Shown here: positions 56,204-64,000 of the stretch, one piece after another | How the letters are laid out: each line of letters opens with the position of its first letter | How positions within the stretch are numbered: the stretch's first letter is position 1 | DNA from: Sphingomonas sp. R-74633 | GTDB taxonomy: Bacteria; Pseudomonadota; Alphaproteobacteria; Sphingomonadales; Sphingomonadaceae | Assembly: GCF_013416555.1 (NCBI RefSeq) | Contig: NZ_JACCFG010000001.1 | Location: 496,001-560,000, forward strand | Reading direction: 5' to 3' | DNA length: 64,000 bases | Notes under the pieces: model-generated | What the model saw: only the letters and a program-made list of their open reading frames with translations | What the model was told of the DNA's origin: nothing | The model's database searches: none | Made by a program: the position numbers and the translations under genes

Positions 56204-57691
56204 TTACTGCCCGAAGCCCGCTTCGCCGGCCTGGCGGACTGCTTCGCGCGCGGCGGCGAACAACGCGCCCGCCTTGGCCTCGCATTCGCGCTGCTCATAT
56301 TCGGGCACGCTGTCAGCGACGATGCCCGCGCCCGCCTGGACGTGCATCATGCCATCCTTCACCAGCGCGGTGCGCAGCACGATGCAGCTGTCCATCGATC
56401 CGTCGGGCGAGAAATAGCCGACACCGCCGGCATAGGGGCCGCGCGTCTCCTGCTCGAGCTCGGCGATGATCTCGCAGGCGCGCACCTTCGGCGCGCCGCT
56501 CACTGTGCCCGCAGGGAAGCCGGCGAACAGCGCGTCGAGCGCGTCCTTGCCCGGCGCCAGCGTGCCGACGACGTTCGAGACGATGTGCATGACGTGGCTG
56601 TAGAATTCGACCGTATAGCTGTCGGTCACCTTCACGCTGCCCGCTTCCGCGACCCGGCCGACATCGTTGCGGCCGAGATCGAGCAGCATCAGATGCTCGG
56701 CGCATTCCTTGGGATCGGCGAGCAGGCTGGCGCGGTTTTCCTCGTCCTCCGCCGCGGTCTTGCCGCGCGGGCGGGTGCCGGCGATCGGGCGGATCGTGAC
56801 TTCATTGTCGCGCACGCGCACCAGAATCTCGGGGCTCGAGCCGGTGAGCGCGAAGCCCGGCAGGTCGAGATGATAGAGGAAGGGTGAGGGGTTGATCCGG
56901 CGCAGCGCCCGGTAGAGCTCGAAGGGCGGCAGCGCGAACGGCGTGGTGAAGCGCTGGGCGAGCACCACCTGAAAGATGTCGCCGGCGGAGATGTACTCCT
57001 TCGCGGCGGCGACCATCTCGCCATAGCGGCCGGGGCGCAGCGCAGGAGTGAGCTTCACTTCCTCGGGCTCGGCGCGGACGGGCGCGGGCAGGGCAGCGGT
57101 AGCGAGCTGCGCGGCAACCGCCTCGATCCGCTCGGCGGCGAGGTCGACATCGCCGCCCGGCCATACCGGCGCGACGAGGAACAGCGCATCGGCGAGCCGG
57201 TCGAACACCAGCACCACCGTGGGGCGCACGAACATCATGTCGGGCACGCCGATCGGGTTCTCGGGCGGGCGCGGCAGCTTCTCGACGAGGCCGACCGTCT
57301 CATAGCTGAAATAGCCGACCAGGCAGGCGAGCGCGCGCGGCAGTTCGGCCGGCACTTCGGTGCGGCAGCGGGCGGCCAGCGCGCGTAGCGCATCGAGCGC
57401 AGGCTCGGCACAGGGCTTGAATGCCTCCCGGTTGGTCAGCCATTCGGGGTTGATCGCAGCTTCGTTGCCGGTGGCGCGGAAGACGAGGTCGGGCGCCAGC
57501 CCGATCAGGCTGTGGCGCCCGCGGACCGAACCGCCCTCGACCGACTCCAGCAGGAAATCGCCGCGACCCGGTTCGATCAGCTTGAGTGCGGCGGCGACCG
57601 GAGTCTCCGTGTCCGCGATCTGACGCCGCCAGAGCAGCGCCGGCCGCCCCGCGGCATTTGCCGCGCGGGCGGCTTCGATCCCCTCGATCAC
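56204..57691 (-). CDS. trpE: Anthranilate synthase component I
   Basis: 495-residue chorismate-using enzyme: LKLTPALRPGRYGEMVAAAK-type block (VKLTPALRPGRYGEM), SPEILVRVRDNEVTIRPIAG, TRPRGKTAAEDEENRASLLAD, LDLGRNDVGRVAEAG, PAGTVSGAPKVRACEII and GPYAGGVGYFSPDGSMD. N-terminal LESVEGGSVRGRHSLIGL carries the tryptophan feedback pocket. Begins 4 bases after the ppiD stop, so both may be in one transcript. Confidence 0.96.
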   Translation of the reverse strand: MIEGIEAARAANAAGRPALLWRRQIADTETPVAAALKLIEPGRGDFLLESVEGGSVRGRHSLIGLAPDLVFRATGNEAAINPEWLTNREAFKPCAEPALDALRALAARCRTEVPAELPRALACLVGYFSYETVGLVEKLPRPPENPIGVPDMMFVRPTVVLVFDRLADALFLVAPVWPGGDVDLAAERIEAVAAQLATAALPAPVRAEPEEVKLTPALRPGRYGEMVAAAKEYISAGDIFQVVLAQRFTTPFALPPFELYRALRRINPSPFLYHLDLPGFALTGSSPEILVRVRDNEVTIRPIAGTRPRGKTAAEDEENRASLLADPKECAEHLMLLDLGRNDVGRVAEAGSVKVTDSYTVEFYSHVMHIVSNVVGTLAPGKDALDALFAGFPAGTVSGAPKVRACEIIAELEQETRGPYAGGVGYFSPDGSMDSCIVLRTALVKDGMMHVQAGAGIVADSVPEYEQRECEAKAGALFAAAREAVRQAGEAGFGQ

Positions 57692-57695
57692 CGGC

Positions 57696-59630
57696 TTAGC
57701 GGACGCCCTGGCGCGTCAGATCCGCGCGCAGGCGGGCGATCGCCGCTTCGTTGCGCGTGATCTTCACGTCGCCGCGCACCGCACGGATGAACTGGCGGGC
57801 ATATTCGGCACCGACCTGCTGCTGCAGCGCGCTGCGCATCCCCGCCATGGCGATCGGGTCACCCGACGCGTCATGCGGCTCCACGGCGTCGACATAGACG
57901 ATGTAATAGCCCTTGCGATCGGGTGCCTCGAGCATGCGCGCCTTCTTCGGCAGCATGCTGAAGGCCAGCTTGATGAACTGCTCCTTGTCGCCGATTTCCT
58001 GGCGCTTGAAGTCGAACGGCTTGGCGGGCGGGCCCTTGGCGCCGGCATCGGCGAACGCCTTGGCCAGCGGCACGCCCTTGTCCATCGCCGCGACGACCTG
58101 GAGCGCGGCGGCCTTGGCCTTTTCCAGCGCCTTGTCGACCAGATAGTCGGTCTTCACCTTGTCGCGCACGGTGGCGAGCGGGCGCGGCGCGGCGGGCACG
58201 ACCTTGTCGAGCGTCACGATCGCGAAGCCGCCCTCCTGCGAGACCTGGACGATCTGCGGCTCGTCGCCGACATTCTCCGCCGCGAAGCCACCGCGCATGA
58301 TCGCGACCATCGCGGGGTCGGGCTTATAGGCTTCGTTGTCCGGATCTGTGCCCTGCGCGGTGAGCGCCGGGGTGGTCTGCGCGGTCAGCTTGGCATCGGC
58401 CAGCAGCTCGGCGAAATTCTTGCCGTTGCCCGCGCCGTCCTCGATCTTCTGACGGATAGCGGCCAGTGCCTCCGCGGTCTTGCGCTGGGTGATCTCGGTG
58501 GCGAGTTCGTCATGCGCCTGGGCGAGCGACTTGGCGGCGATCTTGTCGATCTTCTCGACGACCAGGATGTGCCAGCCGAGCGCCGACTTGATCGGGCCGA
58601 CCGCGGCGCCCTGAGCCGCGGCAAAGGCGGCGTCGGCGATCGCGGCGCTGGTCTGGCGGGCCAGTTCGGGCTTCTCGACCGCGTCGAAATTGGTCGCCTC
58701 AAGGCCGGCGGCCTTGGCAGCGTCGACCAGCGTCTTGCCGCCCTTCACTTCGCCGGCGACCTTGTTGGCGGTCGCCTGGTCGAGCACGACGAGCTGGCGC
58801 ACGCTGCGCTTCTCGGTCGCGGCATAGCGCTTGCCGGCCTTGGCGAAGGCATCGGTGATCTCGGCTTCGGTCGCGGTCTGCTGGGCACGAATCTGCTCGG
58901 GCAGGATCGAGGCGAAGCGCACGACGCGGCGCTGCGGCACCAGATAGCGGGCGCGGTGGCTGACATAATAGGCGTTGAGCGTCTTGTCGTCCGGATCGGC
59001 GCCCGGATCCATCTGGGCGGTGTTGATCAGGCCGACCAGGCCGGTGCGGCGCTCGAGCAGCAGCGAGGCATAGGGCGCGACCACGCCGTCGGGAATTTCG
59101 CTGCCGATCGTCGCGCGGTTGACCAGCCAGTTGCCGTAACGCTCTTGGGTCAGGCTCTCGCGATAGGTGGCGGGGGCAAGGCGGTTGTCGGCCAGCAGCT
59201 TCTCGAACGCCTGCTGGTTGAACTTGCCGTCGATGCCCGCAAAGGACGAGTTGCTGGCGATATCGCCATCGATCAGCTTCTTCGAGACCTGCATCCCGTT
59301 CTTCTGCGCGAATTCCACCAGCGCGGCGGAATTGATCATCTCGTCGATCGCGATCTCCAGCCCGCCCTGGGCGAGGAACTGCTCCATCGTCACATTCTGG
59401 CCGCCGCGCTGGGCGTTGCGCAGGAAGCGATCGATCCGGTCCTTCACATCGGTGTCGCTGATCTTCTGGCTGCCCACGGTGGCGAGCGTGCTGCTCGAGG
59501 CGCCGTTGCCCATGTTGCGGACGCCGGTCACGTCACCCGCGGCGAAGGCGATCGCGATCAGGCCGAGGAAGATGAACACCGCGATCAGGCCGTAGCGCGA
59601 CTTGGTGAAATTGCGGAAGAAGCTGAGCAT
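57696..59630 (-). CDS. ppiD: Periplasmic peptidyl-prolyl isomerase PpiD
   Basis: 644 residues. N-terminal anchor YGLIAVFIFLGLIAIAFAAG (about 13-33), SurA-like helical chaperone region, a parvulin domain near residues 265-360 (KRSVRQLVVLDQATANKV, KSALGWHILVVEKI) and a second, weaker parvulin-like part. Folds proteins emerging from SecYEG. It lies directly before trpE, a recurrent order in sphingomonads, and shares a window with SecA. Confidence 0.92.
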   Translation of the reverse strand: MLSFFRNFTKSRYGLIAVFIFLGLIAIAFAAGDVTGVRNMGNGASSSTLATVGSQKISDTDVKDRIDRFLRNAQRGGQNVTMEQFLAQGGLEIAIDEMINSAALVEFAQKNGMQVSKKLIDGDIASNSSFAGIDGKFNQQAFEKLLADNRLAPATYRESLTQERYGNWLVNRATIGSEIPDGVVAPYASLLLERRTGLVGLINTAQMDPGADPDDKTLNAYYVSHRARYLVPQRRVVRFASILPEQIRAQQTATEAEITDAFAKAGKRYAATEKRSVRQLVVLDQATANKVAGEVKGGKTLVDAAKAAGLEATNFDAVEKPELARQTSAAIADAAFAAAQGAAVGPIKSALGWHILVVEKIDKIAAKSLAQAHDELATEITQRKTAEALAAIRQKIEDGAGNGKNFAELLADAKLTAQTTPALTAQGTDPDNEAYKPDPAMVAIMRGGFAAENVGDEPQIVQVSQEGGFAIVTLDKVVPAAPRPLATVRDKVKTDYLVDKALEKAKAAALQVVAAMDKGVPLAKAFADAGAKGPPAKPFDFKRQEIGDKEQFIKLAFSMLPKKARMLEAPDRKGYYIVYVDAVEPHDASGDPIAMAGMRSALQQQVGAEYARQFIRAVRGDVKITRNEAAIARLRADLTRQGVR

Positions 59631-59755
59631 GAAGGGCCGATCGTTGGAAGGATTTGGGGCTGCTTTAGGGGGCTATGTCGCGGCCATCAAGCTTGTGCGA
59701 ACGCCCGCGCCTGCTATCCGCGACCGAAATAAACACAAAATCGGAGGTTGGGGTG

Positions 59756-60505
59756 ATGCGGCGCAAGCTGGTGGCCGGAAACTGGAAAATGCACGGGCTG
59801 CGCGCGCAGCTGCCGGAGATCGAGGCGATCGCGGCGGCGGCGGGGGCAAACCCGTCGGTCGATGTCGCGCTGTGCGTGCCCTATACGCTGATCCATCCGG
59901 CGGTGCAGGTCGCTGGCAGCCTGCCGATCGGCGCGCAGGACCTGCACGAGGCCGACAAGGGCGCGCATACCGGCTGCATCTCGGCACCGATGCTCGTCGA
60001 GGAGGGCGCGACGCTCGCCATCGTCGGCCATAGCGAGCGCCGCGGCGACCAGCATGAGACCAGCCACGACGCCTATATGAAGGCCGCTGCCGCCCACCGG
60101 CACGGCCTGCGCGTGATCCTGTGTTGCGGCGAGCTCGAGGCCGAGCGCGCCGCCGGGCGCGCCGAGCGCATCGTCCAGTCGCAGATCGAGAAGTCGCTGC
60201 CCGATGATGCCGATCCGAGCTGGCTGACGCTCGCCTATGAGCCGCGCTGGGCGATCGGCACCGGCAAGACGCCGACGCCCGACGAGATCGCCTCGATGCA
60301 CGCGATCATCCGCGCCAAGCTGCGCATGATGATCGGCGATGCCAAGGCGGACGGCGTCCAGATCCTCTATGGCGGGTCGGTCACCGGCGCCAATGCCGCG
60401 CAGATCCTTGCGCTCGACAATGTCGATGGCGCGCTGGTCGGCGGCGCGAGCCTGACCGCCGAGAAGTTCGTCCCGATTATTGCGGGGGCTGCTTCGGTTT
60501 CCTGA
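59756..60505 (+). CDS. tpiA: Triose-phosphate isomerase
   Basis: 249 residues. Catalytic K11 (GNWKMHG), H92 (VGHSERR) and E162 (AYEPRWAIGTGKTP), phosphate loop LYGGSVTGANA and GGASLTAEKF. ATG 59756 has GGAGG nine bases upstream; GTG at 59753 is in frame. Divergent from ppiD. Its last 29 bases overlap the convergent MFS gene. Confidence 0.96.
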   Translation: MRRKLVAGNWKMHGLRAQLPEIEAIAAAAGANPSVDVALCVPYTLIHPAVQVAGSLPIGAQDLHEADKGAHTGCISAPMLVEEGATLAIVGHSERRGDQHETSHDAYMKAAAAHRHGLRVILCCGELEAERAAGRAERIVQSQIEKSLPDDADPSWLTLAYEPRWAIGTGKTPTPDEIASMHAIIRAKLRMMIGDAKADGVQILYGGSVTGANAAQILALDNVDGALVGGASLTAEKFVPIIAGAASVS

Positions 60506-61850
60506 CCTCACCCAGGGTAAGGAACGCCGTCACGCCCGACAGGGCAGCTGCGGCGGCGCCGACGAGCGCGCCGCCGTGGAAGGCGCTGACCAGCCCCGCG
60601 CCTGCCGCTGCGATCACCGCGCCGGCGATGGCGGTGGCGATCAGCCCGCCGGTCCGCGCGATCGCGCTGTTGAAGCCCGATGCGGTGCCGGTGTGCCGCT
60701 CGTCGACCGAGGCGAGCACCGCGGTGGTGAGCGGCGCGGCGACGCTGGCCATGCCGATCGCGATCGCCAGCACGCCGGGGAATATCGAGCTCCAATAGGA
60801 CGCATCCGCCTCGACGCGGAGCAGCAGCGCGAAACCGAGCGCGACGATCATCGGTCCGATGGTCAGCGGCCAGCGCGGGCCGATCCGCGCAGTGACTTTG
60901 CCCATCACCCGGCTGGCGATTCCCATGCCGAGCGGCATCGGCAACAGCGCGAAGCCTGCATGGAGCGCCGAATAGCCGCCCGCCTGGATCAGCACATAGG
61001 GCAGGAGCAGCAGCACCCCGCCGAGCGCGCCGTAGAGCAGGAAGGTCAGCAGCGTCAGCCCGGCAAAGGCGCGCGAGCCGAACATCGCCACCGGCATCAT
61101 CGCCCGGTCGCCGCGGTGGTGCTCGATCCACAGGAACAGGCCAATCGCGGCGAGACCGGCGGCAAGCCCGATCGCCACCGTCGTATCGATCGCGTGGTGG
61201 CTCGACCAGATCGTCAGCGCCCAGGTGAGCGCGCCCAGCGCCAGCGTCGCTGTCAGTGCGCCGGGCAGGTCGAGCGGCAGGTCGCCCTCGGCGCTTTCCT
61301 CGACATAGAAAAGCGCGATCCCGATCGCGGCGAGCGCCACCGGCACATTGACGTAGAAGATCGCCCGCCAGCCGATCGCATCGACCAGCCAGCCGCCCAG
61401 CGGCGGCCCGACGGCCCCGGCAATCGCGCCGATCCCCGCCCAGGTGCCGATCGCCTTGCCGCGCGCCTCACCGGTAAAGGCATGTCCGAGCGTCGCCAGA
61501 CTGTTGGGCAGCAGGATCGCCGCGCCGATGCCCTGCACCGCGCGGGCAGTGAGCAGCAATGTCAGGTCCGAGGCGATCGCGCAGGCGATCGAGGCAAGCG
61601 TGAAGATCGCAATGCCGAGCACGAGCGAGGCGCGACGCCCGAACCGGTCTCCTGCCGCGCCGCCGATCAGCAGCAGCGCCGAGAGCGGCAGCATGTACGC
61701 GTTGATCGTCCATTGCAGCTCGGCGGGGGTGGCGTGCAGGTCCGCGCCGATCGCCGGCAGCGCGACATTGGTCACCGATCCGTCGATGAACGCCAGGCTC
61801 GAAGCGAGGATGCAGGCGGCCAGGGTCAGGTTGGGATGTTTGGCCGCCAT
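60477..61850 (-). CDS. MFS drug exporter, DHA2 (EmrB/QacA) type
   Basis: 457 residues with about 14 membrane spans. Family motifs: SLAFIDGSVTNVALPAIG (motif D1), QWTINAYMLPLSALLLIGGA, GDRFGRRASL (motif A), QGIGAAILLPNSLATLG, GPPLGGWLVDAIGWRAIFYV (motif C). Proton-driven export of drugs or lipophilic compounds is likely; no regulator or adaptor gene is adjacent. The 3' end overlaps tpiA by 29 bases. Confidence 0.93.
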   Translation of the reverse strand: MAAKHPNLTLAACILASSLAFIDGSVTNVALPAIGADLHATPAELQWTINAYMLPLSALLLIGGAAGDRFGRRASLVLGIAIFTLASIACAIASDLTLLLTARAVQGIGAAILLPNSLATLGHAFTGEARGKAIGTWAGIGAIAGAVGPPLGGWLVDAIGWRAIFYVNVPVALAAIGIALFYVEESAEGDLPLDLPGALTATLALGALTWALTIWSSHHAIDTTVAIGLAAGLAAIGLFLWIEHHRGDRAMMPVAMFGSRAFAGLTLLTFLLYGALGGVLLLLPYVLIQAGGYSALHAGFALLPMPLGMGIASRVMGKVTARIGPRWPLTIGPMIVALGFALLLRVEADASYWSSIFPGVLAIAIGMASVAAPLTTAVLASVDERHTGTASGFNSAIARTGGLIATAIAGAVIAAAGAGLVSAFHGGALVGAAAAALSGVTAFLTLGEVRKPKQPPQ

Positions 61851-61972
61851 CGCGCAGGCGTAGCAGAGCCGGGCGCAGACGGGGAGGGCGAACGGCGCGG
61901 CCGGTGCATTTGCCCGCCAATCTACTGAAATTACGGAATCTTCCGCTGCCCGGCCATGCCGCCTTGCTATAT

Positions 61973-63904
61973 ATGGATATGCTGAGGCTCACGCTTCCTG
62001 CCCTGCAAGAAGACGGCGACTGGAATCGCGCGATTCTGGTTGAGCAATTTGCTGCCCTGCGCAAGCAGGTGCCGCTGATGTACGCGATGATGTTCGTCGA
62101 TGCGACGTTCCTCGCTTTCGCGGCCTATGGCACGGTCAGCCCGTGGTGGAGCCTGGGCATGCCGACGCTGCTGGGCCTGCTCTCCGCAGCGCGCGCGATA
62201 TTCTGGTTGCGCCGCCGCAGCTTCACGCCCCGGCCGGAACTGATCCCGCATTTCCTGCGCGGTACCATCGTTGTCGCCGCCGTGCTCAGCCTCGGCTTCG
62301 GCGGGTGGGGCCTGCTCCTCTACGCCCAAGGCGACCTGGTCCGCCGCGCCTGCATCGCGCTCTACATCTTCATCGGCGCGATCAGCTGCTGCTATTGCCT
62401 TCAGTCGGTGCCCCGCGCCGGCCAGGCAGTGGTGGTGTTCGGCGCGGCGCCCGTCACGCTCTGCCTGCTTTTCGCCGACGACTGGTTTCTGCGCGGCCTG
62501 GGCTGCAACATCCTGCTGGTCGGATTCGTCGTGCTGCGGATGATGCGCAACAGCCATGCCGGCTTTGTCGAGATGCTCGCCTCGCGCTCGCACATGGTCG
62601 CTGAGCAGGAGCGTGCGAAGGGCGCCGAGCAGCGTGCGCACCAGCTCGCCTATCACGATCCGCTCACCGGCCTGCCCAATCGCCGCGCGCTGGCCGAGGC
62701 GCTCGAGCAGCGCACCACCCCCGCGGGCGATGGCGCGCCGCTCGGGCTGCTGATCATCGACCTCGACCGCTTCAAGTCGATCAACGACGTCCATGGCCAT
62801 CCGGCGGGCGATCAGCTGCTCCGCGACGTCGCGGCGCGGCTCAGCAATGTCGTCGGCGAGCAGGGGACAAGCTACCGGCTGGGCGGCGACGAGTTCGCGG
62901 TGATCATCGACGGCGACGGCGACGCCGCCCGCCGCGTGGCGCACGCCATCGTCAACGCGATGCTGCGCCCCTTTGCCGGGCCCGAACTGGTCCATCACAT
63001 CGGCGCCAGCGTCGGAATCTCGCTCTACCCGCACGACGCGCTCGACCTCGACACGCTGATGCGCCGCGCCGACATCGCGCTCTACAAGGCCAAGCATAGC
63101 GGGCGCAGCCAGCATTGCGCGTTCGAGCCGATGCTCGACGCCGAGATCCGCCGCCGCGCCGAGATCGAGCGCGAGATGCGCGAGTCGATGGGCCGCGACG
63201 CGTTCGTGCCGCATTATCAGGCGATCGTCTGCCTCAAGAGCGGCGACGTGGTCGGCTATGAGCTGCTCGCCCGCTGGCGCCGCGACGGCGAGGAGATCGG
63301 CCCCGAGCAGTTCATTCCGATCGCCGAGGAATGCGGGCTAATCGACACACTGATGCTCCGCCTGCTGCGCCGTGCCTGCCAGGAGACGCGCGACTGGCAG
63401 GTGTCGATCTCGATCAACGTCTCGCCGACCCAGCTCAAGGACCCGTGGTTCAGCCAGAAGCTGCTGGCGGTGCTGGTGCGCGAGCGCTTCCCCGCGCGGC
63501 GGCTCACCATCGAGATCACCGAGAATGCGCTGATCGTCGATGCAGAGAGCGCGCAGGAGGCGATCGCCTCGCTGCGCAACCAGGGCGTGCAGCTGGCGCT
63601 CGACGATTTCGGTACCGGCTATTCCTCGCTCCAGCATCTCCAGATGCTGCCGTTTGACCGGCTGAAGATCGATCGCTCGTTCGTCGCCGCGATGGGCCGC
63701 GATCCGCAGGCGATGCGGCTGGTGCTGGCGATCGTCACGCTCGCCAACACGCTTGGCCTGCCGGTGGTCGCCGAAGGGATCGAGACCGCCGCCGCTGCAC
63801 AGACTCTCACCCAGCTCGGTTGTGCGATGGGGCAGGGGTATCTCTTCGGCCACCCGATGTCCGCGGCGGACATCGTGGCGGCCCGGGAAGCCAGCGCGGC
63901 CTGA
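61973..63904 (+). CDS. Membrane GGDEF/EAL protein
   Basis: 643 residues from ATG 61973; ATG 61979 and GTG 61904 are alternatives and none has a clear ribosome site. About five membrane spans (MFVDATFLAFAAYGTV, TLLGLLSAARAIFW, TIVVAAVLSLGFGGWGLLLY, CIALYIFIGAISCC), then DPLTGLPNRRALAEAL, intact YRLGGDEFAVI (near 303) and an EAL domain with YELLARWRRDG, ISINVSPTQL, EITENAL, DDFGTGYSSLQ, LKIDRSFV and VVAEGIET. Key catalytic residues are present for both making and breaking c-di-GMP. Confidence 0.93.
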   Translation: MDMLRLTLPALQEDGDWNRAILVEQFAALRKQVPLMYAMMFVDATFLAFAAYGTVSPWWSLGMPTLLGLLSAARAIFWLRRRSFTPRPELIPHFLRGTIVVAAVLSLGFGGWGLLLYAQGDLVRRACIALYIFIGAISCCYCLQSVPRAGQAVVVFGAAPVTLCLLFADDWFLRGLGCNILLVGFVVLRMMRNSHAGFVEMLASRSHMVAEQERAKGAEQRAHQLAYHDPLTGLPNRRALAEALEQRTTPAGDGAPLGLLIIDLDRFKSINDVHGHPAGDQLLRDVAARLSNVVGEQGTSYRLGGDEFAVIIDGDGDAARRVAHAIVNAMLRPFAGPELVHHIGASVGISLYPHDALDLDTLMRRADIALYKAKHSGRSQHCAFEPMLDAEIRRRAEIEREMRESMGRDAFVPHYQAIVCLKSGDVVGYELLARWRRDGEEIGPEQFIPIAEECGLIDTLMLRLLRRACQETRDWQVSISINVSPTQLKDPWFSQKLLAVLVRERFPARRLTIEITENALIVDAESAQEAIASLRNQGVQLALDDFGTGYSSLQHLQMLPFDRLKIDRSFVAAMGRDPQAMRLVLAIVTLANTLGLPVVAEGIETAAAAQTLTQLGCAMGQGYLFGHPMSAADIVAAREASAA

Positions 63905-63913
63905 GTTTCTTCA

Positions 63914-63965
63914 CTCCCCTCCCTGCAAGGGAGGGGTCGGGGGTGGGTTGCGAGCGTAGCGAGCC
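63914..63965. repeat. Palindromic repeat after GGDEF/EAL gene (possibly cut by window end)
   Basis: CTCCCCTCCCTGCAAGGGAG-GGG near 63914, then GGGGGTGGGTTGCGAGCG and TAGCGAGCCCAACG. It matches the left arm of the element at 49563-49684 (both have GGGAGGGG followed by GGGGTGGGT). A right arm is not seen before 64000; the element may continue beyond. Confidence 0.6.
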
Positions 63966-64000
63966 CAACGACGCACTTCGGAAAAAGAAAAGGCCGGGCA

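Overview
This window is a chromosomal segment of a high-GC alphaproteobacterium, most likely a member of the Sphingomonadaceae (Sphingomonas or a close relative). That placement rests on several things: the AddAB recombination helicase-nuclease, an SOS box of the alphaproteobacterial form (GTTC-N7-GTTC) in front of lexA, a CC0125/CC1285-type lipoprotein, DUF2336 and PilZ proteins, strong G/C preference at third codon positions, and clustered lexA-moeA, moaC-trpC-trpD and gltA-gltX genes. I see no phage, transposase, integrase, CRISPR array or rRNA. The only RNA gene I can support is one tRNA-Asn. Taxonomy is inferred from gene content, not from a search.

Layout. 1-10.9 kb: the end of addB, addA, trxA, then argJ with a GFA-family gene on the minus strand, three exported TonB-C-like proteins, a small exported protein, and secA followed by a strong terminator. 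11-15.7 kb: a lipoprotein, an adenine deaminase plus phosphoribosyltransferase pair, an AraC regulator divergent from an orphan histidine kinase, and tRNA-Asn. 15.7-20.5 kb: nadK-moaA, a GGDEF/EAL protein with a small overlapping partner, and a GAF protein. 20.8-27 kb: mfd, sdhE and recG. 27.1-29.3 kb: a four-gene arsenic operon (arsR-arsC-aquaglyceroporin-arsH) with two inverted-repeat operators. 29.4-36.7 kb: PilZ protein, tyrS, sterol-desaturase-like enzyme, an ArsR-type regulator divergent from an SDR, DOMON-like and DUF4126-like proteins, a NamZ-type muramidase and a nucleotidyltransferase-like membrane protein. 36.7-39.2 kb: a DUF2336 protein coupled to a sensor kinase that lacks its phosphoacceptor histidine. 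39.3-46.4 kb: small envelope proteins, gltA, gltX, comEC, an RHH/transmembrane/EF-hand fusion and lexA. 46.4-57.7 kb: moeA, a multi-domain PilZ protein, a GST, then moaC-trpC-trpD, an antiporter, an EF-hand protein, trpG, a phosphodiester glycosidase lipoprotein, an exported small protein and trpE. 57.7-64 kb: ppiD, tpiA, an MFS exporter and an intact membrane GGDEF/EAL protein.

Functional themes: DNA repair (AddAB, Mfd, RecG, LexA), protein export and folding (SecA, PpiD), molybdenum cofactor synthesis (MoaA, MoaC, MoeA), tryptophan synthesis in scattered blocks, c-di-GMP signalling (two GGDEF/EAL and two PilZ proteins) and arsenic resistance. A family of long palindromic repeats is scattered between genes. 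One copy lies inside moaC in frame, keeping the 4-base overlap with trpC. A small exported protein directly upstream of secA has the layout of a SecM-type secretion monitor. These two, together with the histidine-less kinase and the RHH/EF-hand fusion, are the main points to follow up.
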